Source of the DNA: Corbicula japonica
Lineage: Eukaryota; Mollusca; Bivalvia; Venerida; Cyrenidae
Reading direction: 5' to 3'
DNA: 64,000 nt
NCBI GenBank assembly: GCA_038501625.1
Contig: JAZAYU010000220.1
Coordinates: 496,001-560,000, forward strand
Below are positions 1 to 11,490 of the stretch, one piece after another. A program made the position numbers and the translations under genes. The first letter of the stretch is position 1. The number at the start of each line of letters is the position of its first letter. The notes under the pieces were generated by a model. That model was not told the DNA's origin. It was given only the letters and a program-made list of their open reading frames with translations, and did no database searches.

Positions 1-70
1 TGCAGGCAGATCTGGATCTACCCTTATCCCATATGGGATAAAATGCATATTCCATGGAGAAAAAGCATTA
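1..70. repeat. TTAA-MITE fragment (right end)
   Basis: The window opens inside the right end of the dominant palindromic MITE. It shows the gatctggatctac block and a degenerate tccatggagaaaaag end. The left part lies outside the window. Confidence 0.6.
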
Positions 71-559
71 AACTTAACCCACACCAACATGCCTCCTCCC
101 TCTATGCACCTTCTTCAAACAACAACAAAAATCTCTTAACTTAATCACCAATCAAACAGCAATAAAGCACTGCAAAAATCATAAATCGCTGAATCAATAT
201 AGATCTCCCAGGTCAAATATCACAAATCATTTGCCGATCTTGTATTTTCCAGTCTGAAGTTCTAAGACATGAAGGATGAGAGGGAGGCAATGAACAGATT
301 CCTCTGGTATTCATTTAGAGACGGCTAATTAGATTTCACATTATTCCTGAAAGTCTTCCAGAAATGTCTCTTAAACAACAAACAAATGAGATTTATATTT
401 AGAGATCTGGCTGCGATCAGTATTAAATGATGGGATATATCGAGACAGGCAGAAATCTGTGTAATCACCACATTTCCTTGTTTGGTAACGATGGAGTGTG
501 GTGACTTGTCGATGTTGAAGATAATGATTATCCCTTTACTCCAGTGGGACACAGATGTA

Positions 560-712
560 AGTTTCCCATGGGCAAACAGTGTAGATCCAAATCAGCAGGC
601 ACATCCATGCCATCTGATCAGGATCTACACTCTTCATTTTAGTTTCAATAGGTTATTTTGATCAAAAACCGACCAGTTTAGATCCAGGTCTGATCGCACA
701 CACTTAACCTTG
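560..712. repeat. TTAA-MITE, degenerate copy
   Basis: Both internal blocks are recognisable (gtagatccaaatcagc ... gatcaggatctacac, then ttagatccaggtctgatc), but the terminal repeats have decayed. Confidence 0.6.
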
Positions 713-1384
713 TTCAGAATATAATCTCCAACAATTTTAAGCCAACTCGAGAATGATAAAACACTAAAACCTAGCAATTTTGTCATTTTCCTGGGCTCAT
801 GTATTTATCATCACATACAGAACTTTTAATACTTTTAATGCATTTTATGTCTCCTGTGTAAAATTAACTGAACCATCCATCTGTCTTTTTACTTTTAATA
901 TTGACAGTTTTGACAATATGCTAATTATTTCTGTCATCGCCACATAAATATCAAGTGCTAGAATACAGCTGTAGCATATAAGTATCATTCACGTGTATTG
1001 AGTAAAGATGGTGTGATCCAGCCCGAGTGAAGTATGCACAAGTTCGGTAACAAGGCTCTGCTGAGTTACCGCCTAAGTGCATATTTCACGAGGGCCGGAT
1101 CACGCAATCTTTACCAAACAAAAATGAATGATACTTTTTCTTGCATACAGTATTTATTTTGCGCATTTTGGGTTTTTTGTCCTGTAAATTTTTCTTTGCA
1201 CTACTTTTTTATAGTAGCGGAGTGATATACAAGACATCAATTGTTCAACTGCGCAAGACGTCGTGACATCATATAAGGCGCGTGACTCATCTACATGGGG
1301 GTGTAGGATCAAAATTTCCTACATGAGTGAAAACACCGGATGACCTGATCTGGTATGCAAGAATCACATATCTATCCCTTTACT

Positions 1385-1455
1385 CTAAGAACAGTACAGA
1401 ACCTGATCAGCAGACAGAGGTGTGCCGAGTGATCTGGATCTACACGTTTTGACTG
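1385..1455. repeat. TTAA-MITE fragment
   Basis: Only the second half-hairpin survives: cctgatcagcagacag followed by gtgatctggatctacac. Confidence 0.5.
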
Positions 1456-1651
1456 CGATGAAAGTAATTATCAATGAATCAAGTAACTTTGTCCCAGAAA
1501 ATTTTTTTCGAAATTTTATGCAAACGGGGAACAGGAAATGATTATGTTTGCTGATGTCCCCTATAAAATCACTGGCAGCCCAAGTAGCAGAATCGGGAAT
1601 AATTACAGTCGAAAAAAGACCCTGACCAACAACTAAACATTTAATGATGAC

Positions 1652-1878
1652 TTAAACCCTTTCCTGCATACATATGCCTTGGTGGCATGGGCAAATTCCG
1701 GTGATTGAGATCAGCCAGCAAATCCGTGCCAAACGATCAGGATCTACACTGTTTGATTTTAGATTCATTAGGTTATTTCTGAACAAAAATCTATCAATGC
1801 AGATCCTTAACAGATGAAATGAATCTTCACTGATCACAAACATAAAAAAATGGAGTATATATGCAGTAAAGGGTAAAG
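1652..1878. repeat. TTAA-MITE copy
   Basis: It begins TTAAACCCTTTCCTGC and ends near gcagtaaagggtaaag. The first half-hairpin is clear and the second is degenerate. Confidence 0.65.
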
Positions 1879-2319
1879 TCTGAAGCAAACTGTAATAAAA
1901 AGTGCAAAAAAGCGCCTCTGCTATAACATGGACTTACCTCAAACTGTACCCTATCTCATTTTCTATCTGATAAACATTTTTGCCAATTTTTAATAAATTT
2001 CTACTATAATCATCCTCTATCACAAAATAACTTCCAACAAAAATCTGGCTACTGAGGAGGTAGTTATCAGTCAGCTATGGTGTGGTATATGTCACAACAT
2101 ACACCTTGAAGTACCACAAAACACCCACGAATCCCCTTGAAACTGTCTCTGGTAATTGTTCTATTATCTATATTGGTGCTAGACTATATAGATATGTATT
2201 GTATACAGTTTGTTGTTCTCCGCTAACTGATCAATATTTGCAGCAGCTGTAGGCAATATGCCCATTTCTAGGCACTGTAATAAAATTCACTGTAATAAAA
2301 TCCCATTTTGTCAATTACA

Positions 2320-3750
2320 GAAAATTGCAGTGCTCTAAGCCCAAATACAGAAAATGGTAACCTTAACCAGGGCTAAAGACCCAATACAGAAAATCGCAAA
2401 GGTGAAAGCCCTAAGGCTTTTAAGCCAATACGGAAAATTGTGAAGGTGAAAGACCTAGGGCTTGTAAGCCAAAACAGAAAATTGCAAAGATGACTAGCCT
2501 AGGGCTTGTGAGCCAATACAGACAATGGCAAAGGTGACAGCCCTATGGCTTGTAAGCCAATGAAGAAAATGATAAGGTGACAGCCCTATGGCTTGTAAGC
2601 CAATGAAGAAAATGGCAAAGGTGACAGCCCTATGGCTTGTAAGCCAATGAAGAAAATGGCAAAGGTGACAGCCCTATGGCTTGTAAGCCAATACAGAAAA
2701 TGGCAAAGGTGACAGCCCTATGGCTTGTAAGCCAATGAAGAAAATGATAAGGTGACAGCCCTATGGCTTGTAAGCCAATACAGAAAATGGCAAAGATGAC
2801 AGCCCTAGGGCTTGTGAGCCAATACAGAAAACTGCAAAGGTGACAGCCCTATGGCTTGTAAGCCAATGAAGAAAATGGCAAAAGTGACAGCCCTATGGCT
2901 TGTAAGCCAATGAAGAAAATGATAAGGTGACAGCCCTATGGCTTGTAAGCCAATACAGAAAATGGCAAAGATGACAGCCCTAGGGCTTGTGAGCCAATAC
3001 AGAAAACTGCAAAGGTGACAGCCCTATGGCTTGTAAGCCAATGAAGAAAATGGCAAAAGTGACAGCCCTTTGGCTTGTAAGCCAATGAAGAAAATGGCAA
3101 CAGTCACAGCCCTATGGCTTGTGAACCAATGAAGAAAATGGCAGAGATAACAGCCCAAAGGTTATTTAGCCAAAACAGAAAATTGCAAATGTGAATGCCC
3201 ATGGGCTTGCAAGCCAATACAGAAAGTTGCAAAGATGTAGGCCCTTGGGCTTGTAAGATAATACAGAAAGTTGCAAAGATGTAGGCTCTTGGGCTTGTGA
3301 GCCAATACAGACAATTAAAAAGGTGACAGCCCTATGGCTTGTAAGCCAACAATGAAGATAATGGCAAAGGTGACAGCCCTATGGCTTGTGAGCCAATACT
3401 GAAAATGGCAAAGGTGACAGCCCTATAGCTTGTAAGCCAATGAAGAAAATGGCAAAGGTGACAGCCCTATGGCTTGAGAGCCAATACTGAAAATGGCAAA
3501 GATGAAAGCCCAAAGGTTATTAAGCCAATACAGAAAATTGCAAAGGTGAATGTCCTTGGGCCTGTAAGCCAATAAAGAAAGTTGCAAAGATGTAGGCCCT
3601 TGGGCTTGTAAGCCAATACAGAAAATGGCAAAGGTGACAGTTCTAGGGATTGTGAGTCAATTAAGACTATGGTGAAGGTGACAACCCAAGGGTTTGTGAG
3701 CCAATAATGGTAATGGTGGAGAAAATGGTAATGATAACTGCCCTAGGACT
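2320..3750. repeat. Minisatellite, about 44-bp unit
   Basis: About 30 head-to-tail copies of a unit of about 44 bp carry the conserved words gtgacagccctatggc and ttgtaagccaat. Copies in the middle (2500-3130) are nearly identical and the edges are more diverged, as expected when the centre of an array is homogenised by unequal exchange. Two sub-types alternate, with either aatgaagaaaatg or aatacagaaaatg. The array is non-coding and lies downstream of the last exon seen here. Confidence 0.9.
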
Positions 3751-3754
3751 TAAT

Positions 3755-4424
3755 ACTTAATTACATTTTAACTGAAAAAAAAACCATAACTGCAGGATGT
3801 AAATGATTCTAAGAATTTACAGAGCTGTCTGTTCCTTCTGTATGATTTAATCTTTCTTCTGTCAATACAATATCTATACCAGGGTTGAAAGAACTTTTCC
3901 TTCCCTTTGAAATTTGTGCTTTAGCTTACATTTTCTCATACATCAAAGAAATACTTCACAAACCAGGGATCACAATGCACTTAGCAACAGAACAGTCACT
4001 CTTTCAAATGGAAACATATTTTTTCCTTAGCAAGCAGATTTAAAGTTAATATTCCATTTTACCAGCAGAAGATAGAAACATATTTCATCAAGTAAGCTCC
4101 AAAGTATGTTATTGTTACAAGTGGCAGAGCCTAGATTGAAAATGTATTTCTTTCACTAGTAAAAACAAACCTCTTTTTTTTAAAAGTTTTTTTAATGTTT
4201 ACGAGAGAGGCTTGGATTGAAAAATTGCATGAACTCATGCTCAAAGTGTGTTTTTTTTATATTCTGTTGTTCTAAGTAACTGGAGAATAATTCTGGGTGG
4301 GGGAAAAGCAGGGGAGAGATAGGGTGAAATGGGTGACAAGGACCAGTTATGGGGGGGGGGAATTTTTTACAAGCATACAAAGTCATGAACAACTGTCCCC
4401 TACTAGTTAATGGTGGTAATTTAC
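3755..4424. other. Non-coding stretch, no feature seen
   Basis: AT-rich sequence with a poly-G run near 4350. No exon with splice signals and phase was found on either strand. Confidence 0.5.
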
Positions 4425-4535
4425 CTGGTTTGGAGCTGGTCTTTACAGGAGGTGGTGGGAGAACATTCTCCATGGAGGGCAAGAGGAGTTGGGTGTGGAT
4501 GGGGGGATGATGAGGATATGAACAACTGTCCCCTA
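4425..4535 (-). CDS. Possible alternative duplicate of exon 10
   Basis: This is the second copy of the PPPPVKTSSKP exon, with an intact donor (CCAG|GTAAAT). With an acceptor at TTATCTAG|TAGGGG it is 111 nt, stays open and is phase 1 at both ends. The gap to the donor of exon 10 is only 22 nt, too short to be spliced as an intron, so it could only replace exon 10 rather than follow it. It may equally be a dead duplicate. Confidence 0.3.
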
Positions 4536-4557
4536 CTAGATAACAATAATGTTTTAC

Positions 4558-4623
4558 CTGGTTTGGAGCTGGACTTTACAGGAGGTGGTGGGGCACCATT
4601 CACTTTGGGCTCAGATGATGTAT
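4558..4623 (-). CDS. PDZ scaffold gene, exon 10 (last seen)
   Basis: This 66-nt exon has acceptor GGTTTTATTACAG|AT and donor CCAG|GTAAAAC, with phase 1 at both ends. It encodes a short linker containing GAPPPPVKSSSKP, a proline stretch of the kind bound by profilin, EVH1 or SH3 domains (binding is inference). It joins in frame to exon 9 through a shared GAT codon. The donor implies further exons to the left, beyond the window. Confidence 0.65.
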
Positions 4624-6116
4624 CTGTAATAAAACCATAATATCATCTAAATAACTCACCAATTTCATCATCATTAAGACTGAACATCAATGGACCTTTC
4701 TGATTTTTCAACCAAATAATTTTATTCTGTGAATTATCCCAAAATGTGAATTTTATCGTTTGTTTTTGTGGTGCATTTTGTTGAATGATCTTACTAGGTA
4801 TTGATAAATTTTTCATGGGTTTAATTTTAGTGTGTTTTCGCTATGGAACTGTGCACCTTATCAAACTATTGAATATTTGAACTTATGACAGTAATACAAT
4901 TTGATGAATTTATGTCATCACAAAAGTGTCATTTAGGTCTTCTAAGCAAAACTTTATCCCCGAAAAAATAGTAATTACCAACCAGAAAGATTGGTCTTGG
5001 AAAACTCCATTAATTGGCTGGTGACCATTTTTAAAAGCTTCAGTCAGGCACCAGTTCTAACCTGTGTCTTGCTGGGAAATCAGTTGCAAAACCGAGATCT
5101 CACCTGACGTAGGGACTCCAATAATTTTGCCCACTCTCAGATTTTTATCCACACAAATAATCATCCCTCGAAACATGGAGCACAACAGTTTATTCCAACA
5201 ATAATGAGATTTAATTAAATCATAACAAATCATACATTTTAAAAGCAAATCAAGACTGAATAGAAATCAATTTCTTTTCATCAAAAATCAAGGTAATCAA
5301 AAGTTCTGTAAAGTAATTATATGTAATTAAATGGTAATAACGTATAATTACATAGCAGCCAGCCTGGTAAAAGCTACATTTTAATGTATTTGGTGACATT
5401 TTTATGAAGCTGCTGGAAATAATAACCCTATCTGAAACAAATTTAGGACACTAAAAGGAAATGGAAAAGCCAACCAATTACAATAAGGATGACATTTAAT
5501 TAACAGGGAGGGACACGAAAGGATACAGAAAATAATTTGGGATGCGACATGAGTTCAACAGGGTACTTTAATTCCTAACCTACTAAATAAATGTAATAGA
5601 CTCGCCTTTGTATCAATTTGAGCCAGTCAATTTATTATTCTTAGGGAAGTTGGTAAAAATTTATTTACTGACAACGAAACAGTGAAGACCATGATCAGTC
5701 TGTGCGAATGCACAAGCAGATTTGGGTCTACACTGGTCGTACATGTGACATAAGCTGTGATAATCAGTTAAAGGGTTAAATATTCAGTTTCATAATAGAG
5801 ATGAGATTATATGTGGAACCAATATGTACCAAAGGTTATCAGTATGCAACTAATTTAGAATTAAAACACACAAGGTCAGTCTATGCAAAGTGGACTGAAT
5901 TAAAAAATTATCACTGTCAAATACTGTGAAATCATGAAATTTTCACAGGGTTATAATTTTGCACAAATGACAAAAATAATATTTTCATGCCAGCTTTTTT
6001 TCGCAAACTTGTATTATTCTCGTAAGACTAGATAAGGTTTTGATATGTGCTATTTCTGCAGCACAAAATATGCGAACGTGAACTCTTCTATAAACAAAAA
6101 AAAAGAAAGAACTTAC
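4624..6116 (-). other. Intron 9
   Basis: About 1.5 kb between exons 9 and 10. It holds one MITE fragment at 5690-5777; the rest is AT-rich with nothing recognisable. Confidence 0.6.
5690..5777. repeat. TTAA-MITE fragment (right half)
   Basis: A degenerate second half-hairpin, ending cagttaaagggttaa. Confidence 0.55.
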
Positions 6117-6176
6117 CTAGTGTATCAAAACTGGAAAGACTTGAATCTTTCTCATCGTCATAACTTGTATCACCAA
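6117..6176 (-). CDS. PDZ scaffold gene, exon 9
   Basis: This 60-nt exon has acceptor GCTTGTTGTTGCAG|TT and an excellent donor, CTAG|GTAAGT. It encodes a short acidic Ser-rich peptide, GDTSYDDEKDSSLSSFDTL, phase 1 at both ends. The match of splice sites, frame and phase to exons 8 and 10 is the evidence; the peptide resembles no domain I know. Being symmetric, it can be skipped without a frameshift. Confidence 0.75.
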   Translation of the reverse strand: MVIQVMTMRKIQVFPVLIH

Positions 6177-6352
6177 CTGCAACAACAAGCAAACACATTT
6201 ATTACTGTTGTAAGAAACACATCCCGACTGGTAACTAATTTTTTGTGATGCGTCATGAGAAAATAAGGCTTATAGATTCTTACATAAGTGTAGATCCTAA
6301 TCATAAAGGAAACTTTCACAGTCTGTAAAAGCTAAACATTTTTCTAGATGAA

Positions 6353-6596
6353 TTAACCATTGTCTCCATATATACCATCACAAACATGAACAGTGTAGAT
6401 ACAGATCAACCAGCACATCCATGCCATCTTTTCATGCCGTTCTACACTTTTCGCTTCTTGGACAGAACTAACCTAATGACTCTAAAAGCAAAAGTGCAGA
6501 CCCTGATCCGACAGCACCGATGTGCCGGCTGATCTGGATCTACACTGTTCCCTCATGGAAAACACACCTATTCCATAAAGGGTTAAGATCATTTCT
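6353..6596. repeat. TTAA-MITE copy
   Basis: TTAA at both ends. The left end has decayed (ccattgtctcc) and the right end reads ccataaagggttaa. Both internal half-hairpins are visible. Confidence 0.75.
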
Positions 6597-7198
6597 CTGA
6601 CTAAATGGTGAACATTGTTGACACTGGTCAGATTGTGCAAATGTAGAGTCGGTAGTCCCCATTTTGTCATGATGCATCACAAATCATAATAAATAAACAA
6701 CTGTGCAGTGCTCTAGAAAAGACATGAGCCTGCATCTTCATCTAACAACCTACCAAGTTTGAAGAAAACTCGATAATCATTAGAGTCACTTAAGTTTCCG
6801 CAATCCATTAAATAACATCAAAATGCCATCACGAAACTTTGTGTCACAGGTCAACTTAAACTTAACATACCTTTCACTGAAATTTTCAACGGGAGTTTAC
6901 AATTTCATAAAAAAAAATTTAATATTCTACTCTTCTTTAAAAGATTCCCACGGATTCACTTGATGAGATGTAAAATGTAATTATGTGTACATATTATATT
7001 TTGTTAATCATGCGTTTTTCAAGTACCGTAAAACCACTATTATACACATATAGCAAAAAAATGCACTCCTCTAATGTTCTCCTAGAAAATGAAAAAGTGA
7101 CATGTAAGAAAAACTGAAAAAATCATAAACCAACAACTGAAAGTTTTTTCAGCATTATATTTATTTTAAATACAATTTACTTTAAAAGTAATAAAATA

Positions 7199-8185
7199 CA
7201 GCGAAACCTCTCTATTAAGACCAGCTCTGGACATAAAAGGTCTAAATAGTGGTGTAGTCTTATTTCCTGGGCTGAAAATACAGTGGAGCTCCGCTATATC
7301 GCGATCCGCTATATCGCGAAATCCAATATAACGCGGTCGACCCTTGGACCCCGTTTTTTTTTTCATAAAAGATAGTAAAATTCTATCAATGGCCATTTTT
7401 TGTATATTTGGAAAGGGAAAAAAAGGGAAGTAACAACGTTAATATCGCGTTAATCGATAAAGACAATGAAGCTCATTCATTAACGTACCGAGAATCGTTG
7501 AAACAATTGTAAAATGTTTCTTTATGAACTGTTGATTGTTTCCTACGTTTATTAAAATATCAAACTGTCATAAAATTGTTAAGTAATAAATTGTTGGACA
7601 AACACTGGGGCACCTAATCAAGTACGCGAAATGGTTACTGAATGGTTGTTTTTCGCACCTACTGCAGATAGCAAGACAAAGGTGTTTGATGTTGTTAATT
7701 CGCTTCTAATTTGAGAAGCTCATGCCTACATTTGACATGTTTTACACTATTATTTTAGAAATGATGATTGAAGATTAAAACAATAAAGATTAAAACTGCA
7801 AGGGTATTGTTTTCATTCAAAACAGCATACTGGTCAAACAAATACATGAGTTCCGCATTAGACGAACGCCCGCAGTATAAACTTTTGTGAGTTAAATTCA
7901 CATTTAGTAATAATTTTATAGCACCTGTTAGATAATAACAAAACAACATGCAAACAAAGGATTTATTTTCAATAACTGATAAAATGTTATGAGTAATACA
8001 TGTACGGACCTAAGAATAGCATAAGTTCTTTGTCCCACGAATATCACGGATCCGATAATTACGAGATTTGAGGGGATGGAGCCCACGGACCCCGATATAG
8101 CGGAGCCCCACTGTAGTGCAAAACTGTAAAAAGAGACAATTGGGTGGCCTTAATTTCAGGGTGGACTTTATGAGGGGTTCTACTG
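7199..8185. mobile_element. Outer pogo/Tigger-type MITE, interrupted
   Basis: The left end CAGCGAAACCTCTCTATTA and the right end, whose reverse complement is CAGTAGAACCCCTCATAAAG, are inverted and flanked by TA on both sides (7197-7198, 8186-8187). A CAGTRGAACCTC-like end plus a TA target is typical of Tc1/mariner pogo/Tigger elements. Without the insertion inside it the element would be only about 150 bp and non-coding. Confidence 0.7.
7281..8113. mobile_element. Inner pogo/Tigger-type element
   Basis: The element starts CAGTGGAGCTCCGCTATAT and ends CGATATAGCGGAGCCCCACTG, inverted, with TA duplicated at both sides (7279-7280 and 8114-8115). It sits inside the outer element. It is 833 bp long with no intact transposase, so it is non-autonomous. 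The left end carries a second, repeated CCGCTATATCGCG motif. Confidence 0.8.
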
Positions 8186-8200
8186 TATTTTTTAAACCAT

Positions 8201-8413
8201 TTAACCCTTTCCTCTATAGATACACCTTTATTGCATGGGCGAACGGTGTAGATCCAGATCAGCCAGCACATCCGTGCCGTCTGATCAGGATCTGCACTGT
8301 TCGCTTTATGATTCCTTAGGTTATTTCTGACCAAATGAGACCAGTGATGTCTGATCTGGATCTACACTGGTCGGAAATGCATTAAAATGTGTATATATGA
8401 AGGAAAGGGTTAA
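8201..8413. repeat. TTAA-MITE copy (complete)
   Basis: TTAACCCTTTCCTC at the left and GAAGGAAAGGGTTAA at the right, with TTAA at both outer edges. The first hairpin is complete and the second is shortened. Confidence 0.85.
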
Positions 8414-8554
8414 ATACTTTACAAAAATTAGCAGACATATAATGAAATTAAAAGAAATTTTAAGTACAATAAATGACTTATTTGTTTTAAAAAAAAACGC
8501 ATTTAAGAAAATGAAATTTCAAAGGGGAGTTAACAGATATTTTACGGTATTCAG

Positions 8555-8606
8555 ATTTTGGAGAAATGCATGGCTGCTGATGGTGCACAAGGGTCAGATC
8601 ATGCAG
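8555..8606 (+). other. Conserved 52-nt block, exon-like (copy 1)
   Basis: The block is bounded on the plus strand by TTCAG on the left and CAG|GTATGT on the right, an acceptor/donor arrangement. It is open in one frame (reads LEKCMAADGAQGSDHA). I do not recognise the peptide. It lies on the strand opposite the host gene. The partner copy is at 8845-8896. Confidence 0.35.
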
Positions 8607-8844
8607 GTATGTTTCTACAAATAACCTGGGTGTTAAGTTTGTCTGCCAATTCTTTGATTGGTTAAATTTAAATTTTTTAAATATAAATCATTAAAATACA
8701 TTTTTACCAAAGTTTGCAGACATATATAGAAATTAAAAGGGATTTTTAATGTACAATAAGTGAGTTGTGTTTATTTAAAAAAAAAAAAAACTTCAAAAAA
8801 AAGAAATTCCTAATGGCGATTAATAGAGATTATACGGTAATTAG

Positions 8845-8896
8845 ATTTTGGAGAAATGCATGGCTGCTGATGATGCACAAGGGTCAGATCATGCAG
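8845..8896 (+). other. Conserved 52-nt block, exon-like (copy 2)
   Basis: Same length as copy 1 with a single difference (GGT to GAT). It has TTAG on the left and CAG|GTATGT on the right. Equal, non-multiple-of-three lengths would suit mutually exclusive exons, but no other exon of a plus-strand gene was found nearby. Confidence 0.35.
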
Positions 8897-9231
8897 GTAT
8901 GTCATAACAAAGTTTCTACAAATAACCTGAGCGTTAAGATTGTCTGCCAATTCTTTGGTATCATTTTAAATTTCAACATTATCATTAATTTCATCTATAG
9001 GAATTCTTCTACCCTTATCAATTCTTTTCAAAATATCCTAATGGTATCCATGGCATATCATATTCTTTAGTAGGATAAGCTTTAGATAGGACCAAGACAT
9101 TATTGCAATTCCGACAGCACACATGGAACATTATATGAATTTTACATTTTATACCAACATACACACTTTAAAATGAAGCAAATAAAAAATATCCACTTTT
9201 AGTTTTCTTATTTTCTTATTAATGATATCCA

Positions 9232-9290
9232 GCATGAGATATATCTGTTATCCCACGGTCACACAATGTAGATCTAGATCTTTTTTTTTA
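9232..9290. repeat. TTAA-MITE fragment
   Basis: A short remnant with cacaatgtagatctagatc only. Confidence 0.4.
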
Positions 9291-9649
9291 AAAGCAGTTT
9301 GCCCCATACCGCCCACCCACTCCATCCCGTTAGAAACATCCCACTTTAATATATCAGTTGCATGCTTTCAACCATCATGCATCATGGGCATATATGAAAA
9401 GGAAATTTCCATGTCAACAAGATATTCTTGTCATTGTCATCTACAACAAATCTATAATTTCATGTAAAACACATGCCATGCTGACAATCTAGCTTGTCAC
9501 CTGCCTAAAAATTGTTTTCACTTGGTAGCTTCAAAGATTTAAGATGAATGCTTTATCTATAATTTGAAAGCACAACATTTACTTTGCAATCAGTGTTGGC
9601 CTAAATCAGCTTGTCAATCATACAGGAGTCAGCCTCAACATAGTAATGA

Positions 9650-9935
9650 CTGTAAACCTCATCAAAACTGGAGTCAACCTCAACAAAACTGGAGTCTACC
9701 TCATCAAAACTTGAGTCTACCTCAACAAAACTGGAGTCAACCTCAACAAAACTGGGGTCAACCTCAACAAACCTGGGGTCAACCTCTTCAAAACTGGGGT
9801 CAACCTCAACAAAACTGAAGTCAAACTCAACAAAACTGGTATCAATGTCAACAAAACTGGAGTCAACCTCATCAAAACTAAAGTCAACCTCAACAAAACT
9901 GGAGTCAATCTCAACAAAACTTGAGGCAGTCCTAA
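9650..9935. repeat. Minisatellite, 21-bp unit
   Basis: About 13 copies of a 21-bp unit built from caacaaaactggagtcaac. Because the unit is a multiple of three and lacks stops, several frames stay open on both strands (QQNWSQP-type repeats on plus, SFVEVDS-type on minus). No splice signals tie it to the host gene, so I treat it as non-coding. Confidence 0.85.
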
Positions 9936-10378
9936 TAACAGTCAACTCAGCTAATCAAGTCTATGTCACCTTAGTGCAATAACAGTAAATTATACCATTT
10001 TTTGCACTAACACAGATATCTCAGCAAAATGAAAGTGCAACTTTTTACCCTAAAACGACTAAATTAATGCAATACAATGGCTTGACCTCTCTAAAAATTC
10101 AAGTACATGTGCATTTATTGTTCAAAGGGTGTTTTTCAGAAACTTATGACTGAAGACCCTGATCAAACTGCACATCCACTCCCAAAGCAACCACTGTGAC
10201 AGAATTAACGGATTACAACTGAAATTTCACACATCTGCAGATTTCACACACTTGTAATGTAATCAATGGTAAGGGCAGAAGATCAATCAGCGCTGCAGAG
10301 TACAAAGATTCCCCGAGGCTGCTGGAATTCCCTCACAATGCCATTTACTGGTATTGATCCGAAATTGGTAGCATTTTT

Positions 10379-10490
10379 TAACATTCCAGTCTCAAGTTCA
10401 AATACAAGATTTCCAGTATTATTTTCATCAAAAAAGACATGTAACATTCCAGTCTCAAGTTCAAATACAAGATTTCCAGTATTATTTATG
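10379..10490 (+). repeat. 63-bp direct duplication
   Basis: A block of about 49 bp beginning aacattccagtctcaagttc occurs twice at a 63-bp offset, essentially identical, so the duplication is recent. Confidence 0.8.
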
Positions 10491-10517
10491 TCAATACAAA
10501 GACACTGATTTCTTAAC

Positions 10518-10708
10518 TTAACCCTTTACTCTATCGGTATGGATTTATCCCATGCCCAGTATTGATCGATATCAGCATGCAAATTCGTGCAGATAGATCA
10601 GGATCTAAACACTTTCTTTATTTCTGACCGAGAGGCAACATTGCAGATTCAAATCTGATATCACAGAAGGGCAGGCTGATCTGAACATACCTGGGGCAAC
10701 CATGTGAT
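10518..10708. repeat. TTAA-MITE copy, degenerate right half
   Basis: Starts TTAACCCTTTACTC. The first half-hairpin is diverged and the right terminal repeat is missing. Confidence 0.65.
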
Positions 10709-10760
10709 TAAAATTTCCCATTTTCGAAAGTGTTGAACCATTTCTGCAAAAAATGAACTA

Positions 10761-10851
10761 TTAACCTTTTACTCCATATTATATGGATTTTATCACACGT
10801 GTGAACACATTCTGTGCCATCTGATCTGGATCTGCACTGATAGCTACTTAA
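10761..10851. repeat. TTAA-MITE, internally deleted
   Basis: TTAACCTTTTACTCCAT on the left leads after about 90 bp directly to the TTAA of the next copy. Confidence 0.6.
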
Positions 10852-11045
10852 CCCTTTACTCCATATATACGCCTTTTTACACATCCATGTCATCTGATCA
10901 GGATCTGTACTGATTGCATTTTGGTCAGAGATAACCCAACAAATCCAAAAGCGAACAGTTTAGATCCTGAACGGATGTGCCAGCTGATCTGGATCTAAAC
11001 TGTTCATCCTCGCAATAAAGTTGTATCTATGAAGGAAAGGGTTAA
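10848..11045. repeat. TTAA-MITE copy
   Basis: TTAACCCTTTACTCCATA on the left and GAAGGAAAGGGTTAA on the right. The second hairpin pairs gtttagatcc with ggatctaaac, a covarying variant of the usual gtgtagatc pairing. Confidence 0.8.
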
Positions 11046-11084
11046 GTCAATAATAACCAAATGAAAAGCCCAATGTCTACATAC

Positions 11085-11172
11085 TGATCAGACAGTACAG
11101 ATGTGCCAGCTGATCTGGATCTAAAGTGTTCAGCCATGGATAACAACCATATCCCATCGAGCAAAGGGTTAA
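11085..11172. repeat. TTAA-MITE fragment (right half)
   Basis: Second half-hairpin followed by gagcaaagggttaa. Confidence 0.65.
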
Positions 11173-11490
11173 TGTATTCCTGCAAAAATCATTGAATCTA
11201 TTAAAATTAAATGATCTGGCTCAGATTTTATGAACAGTGAATCGATAATGCTACTATCTTAGAAAAAAAAAATTCAACCGAATCAGGTCTTTTCAACCTT
11301 TTTGCTTACAACAGCAATAAAAAAAAAAGTTCAAAGAAAATAAATTCCGAAAAGTGTAATTATATAATAATATTTACAATGAATAGTGGGTGATTGACTC
11401 GTGATAATGCCGAGAACAGACATCGGCTTGGAGAGTCTCCAGAGACAAGAATCGCAGCAGGTAGTCGAGATACAAGAATAGATGACTATT

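Larger units (their letters stand above)
4384..4625 (-). repeat. Tandem duplication of a proline-rich exon
   Basis: Two adjacent units (about 4385-4490 and 4522-4625) share gaacaactgtcccctacta, then a donor followed by a block encoding PPPPVKxSSKP. The duplication therefore copied the end of an exon, its donor and some flanking intron. Only the right-hand unit has an obvious 3' splice acceptor. Confidence 0.75.
8419..8958. repeat. Two-copy tandem duplication, about 290-bp spacing
   Basis: Units at about 8419-8656 and 8706-8958 share gcagacata, a poly-A tract, a nearly identical core and gtctgccaattctttg. Flanks are roughly 80 percent alike by eye, while the 52-nt core differs at only one base. 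Confidence 0.8.

Noticed and set aside
2320..3750. CRISPR-like array
   Set aside because: Repeats are contiguous with no unique spacers; it is a eukaryotic minisatellite.
9601..9945. Acidic repeat protein (SFVEVDS repeats) on minus
   Set aside because: Produced by a 21-bp minisatellite that is also open on the other strand; no splice sites or start context.
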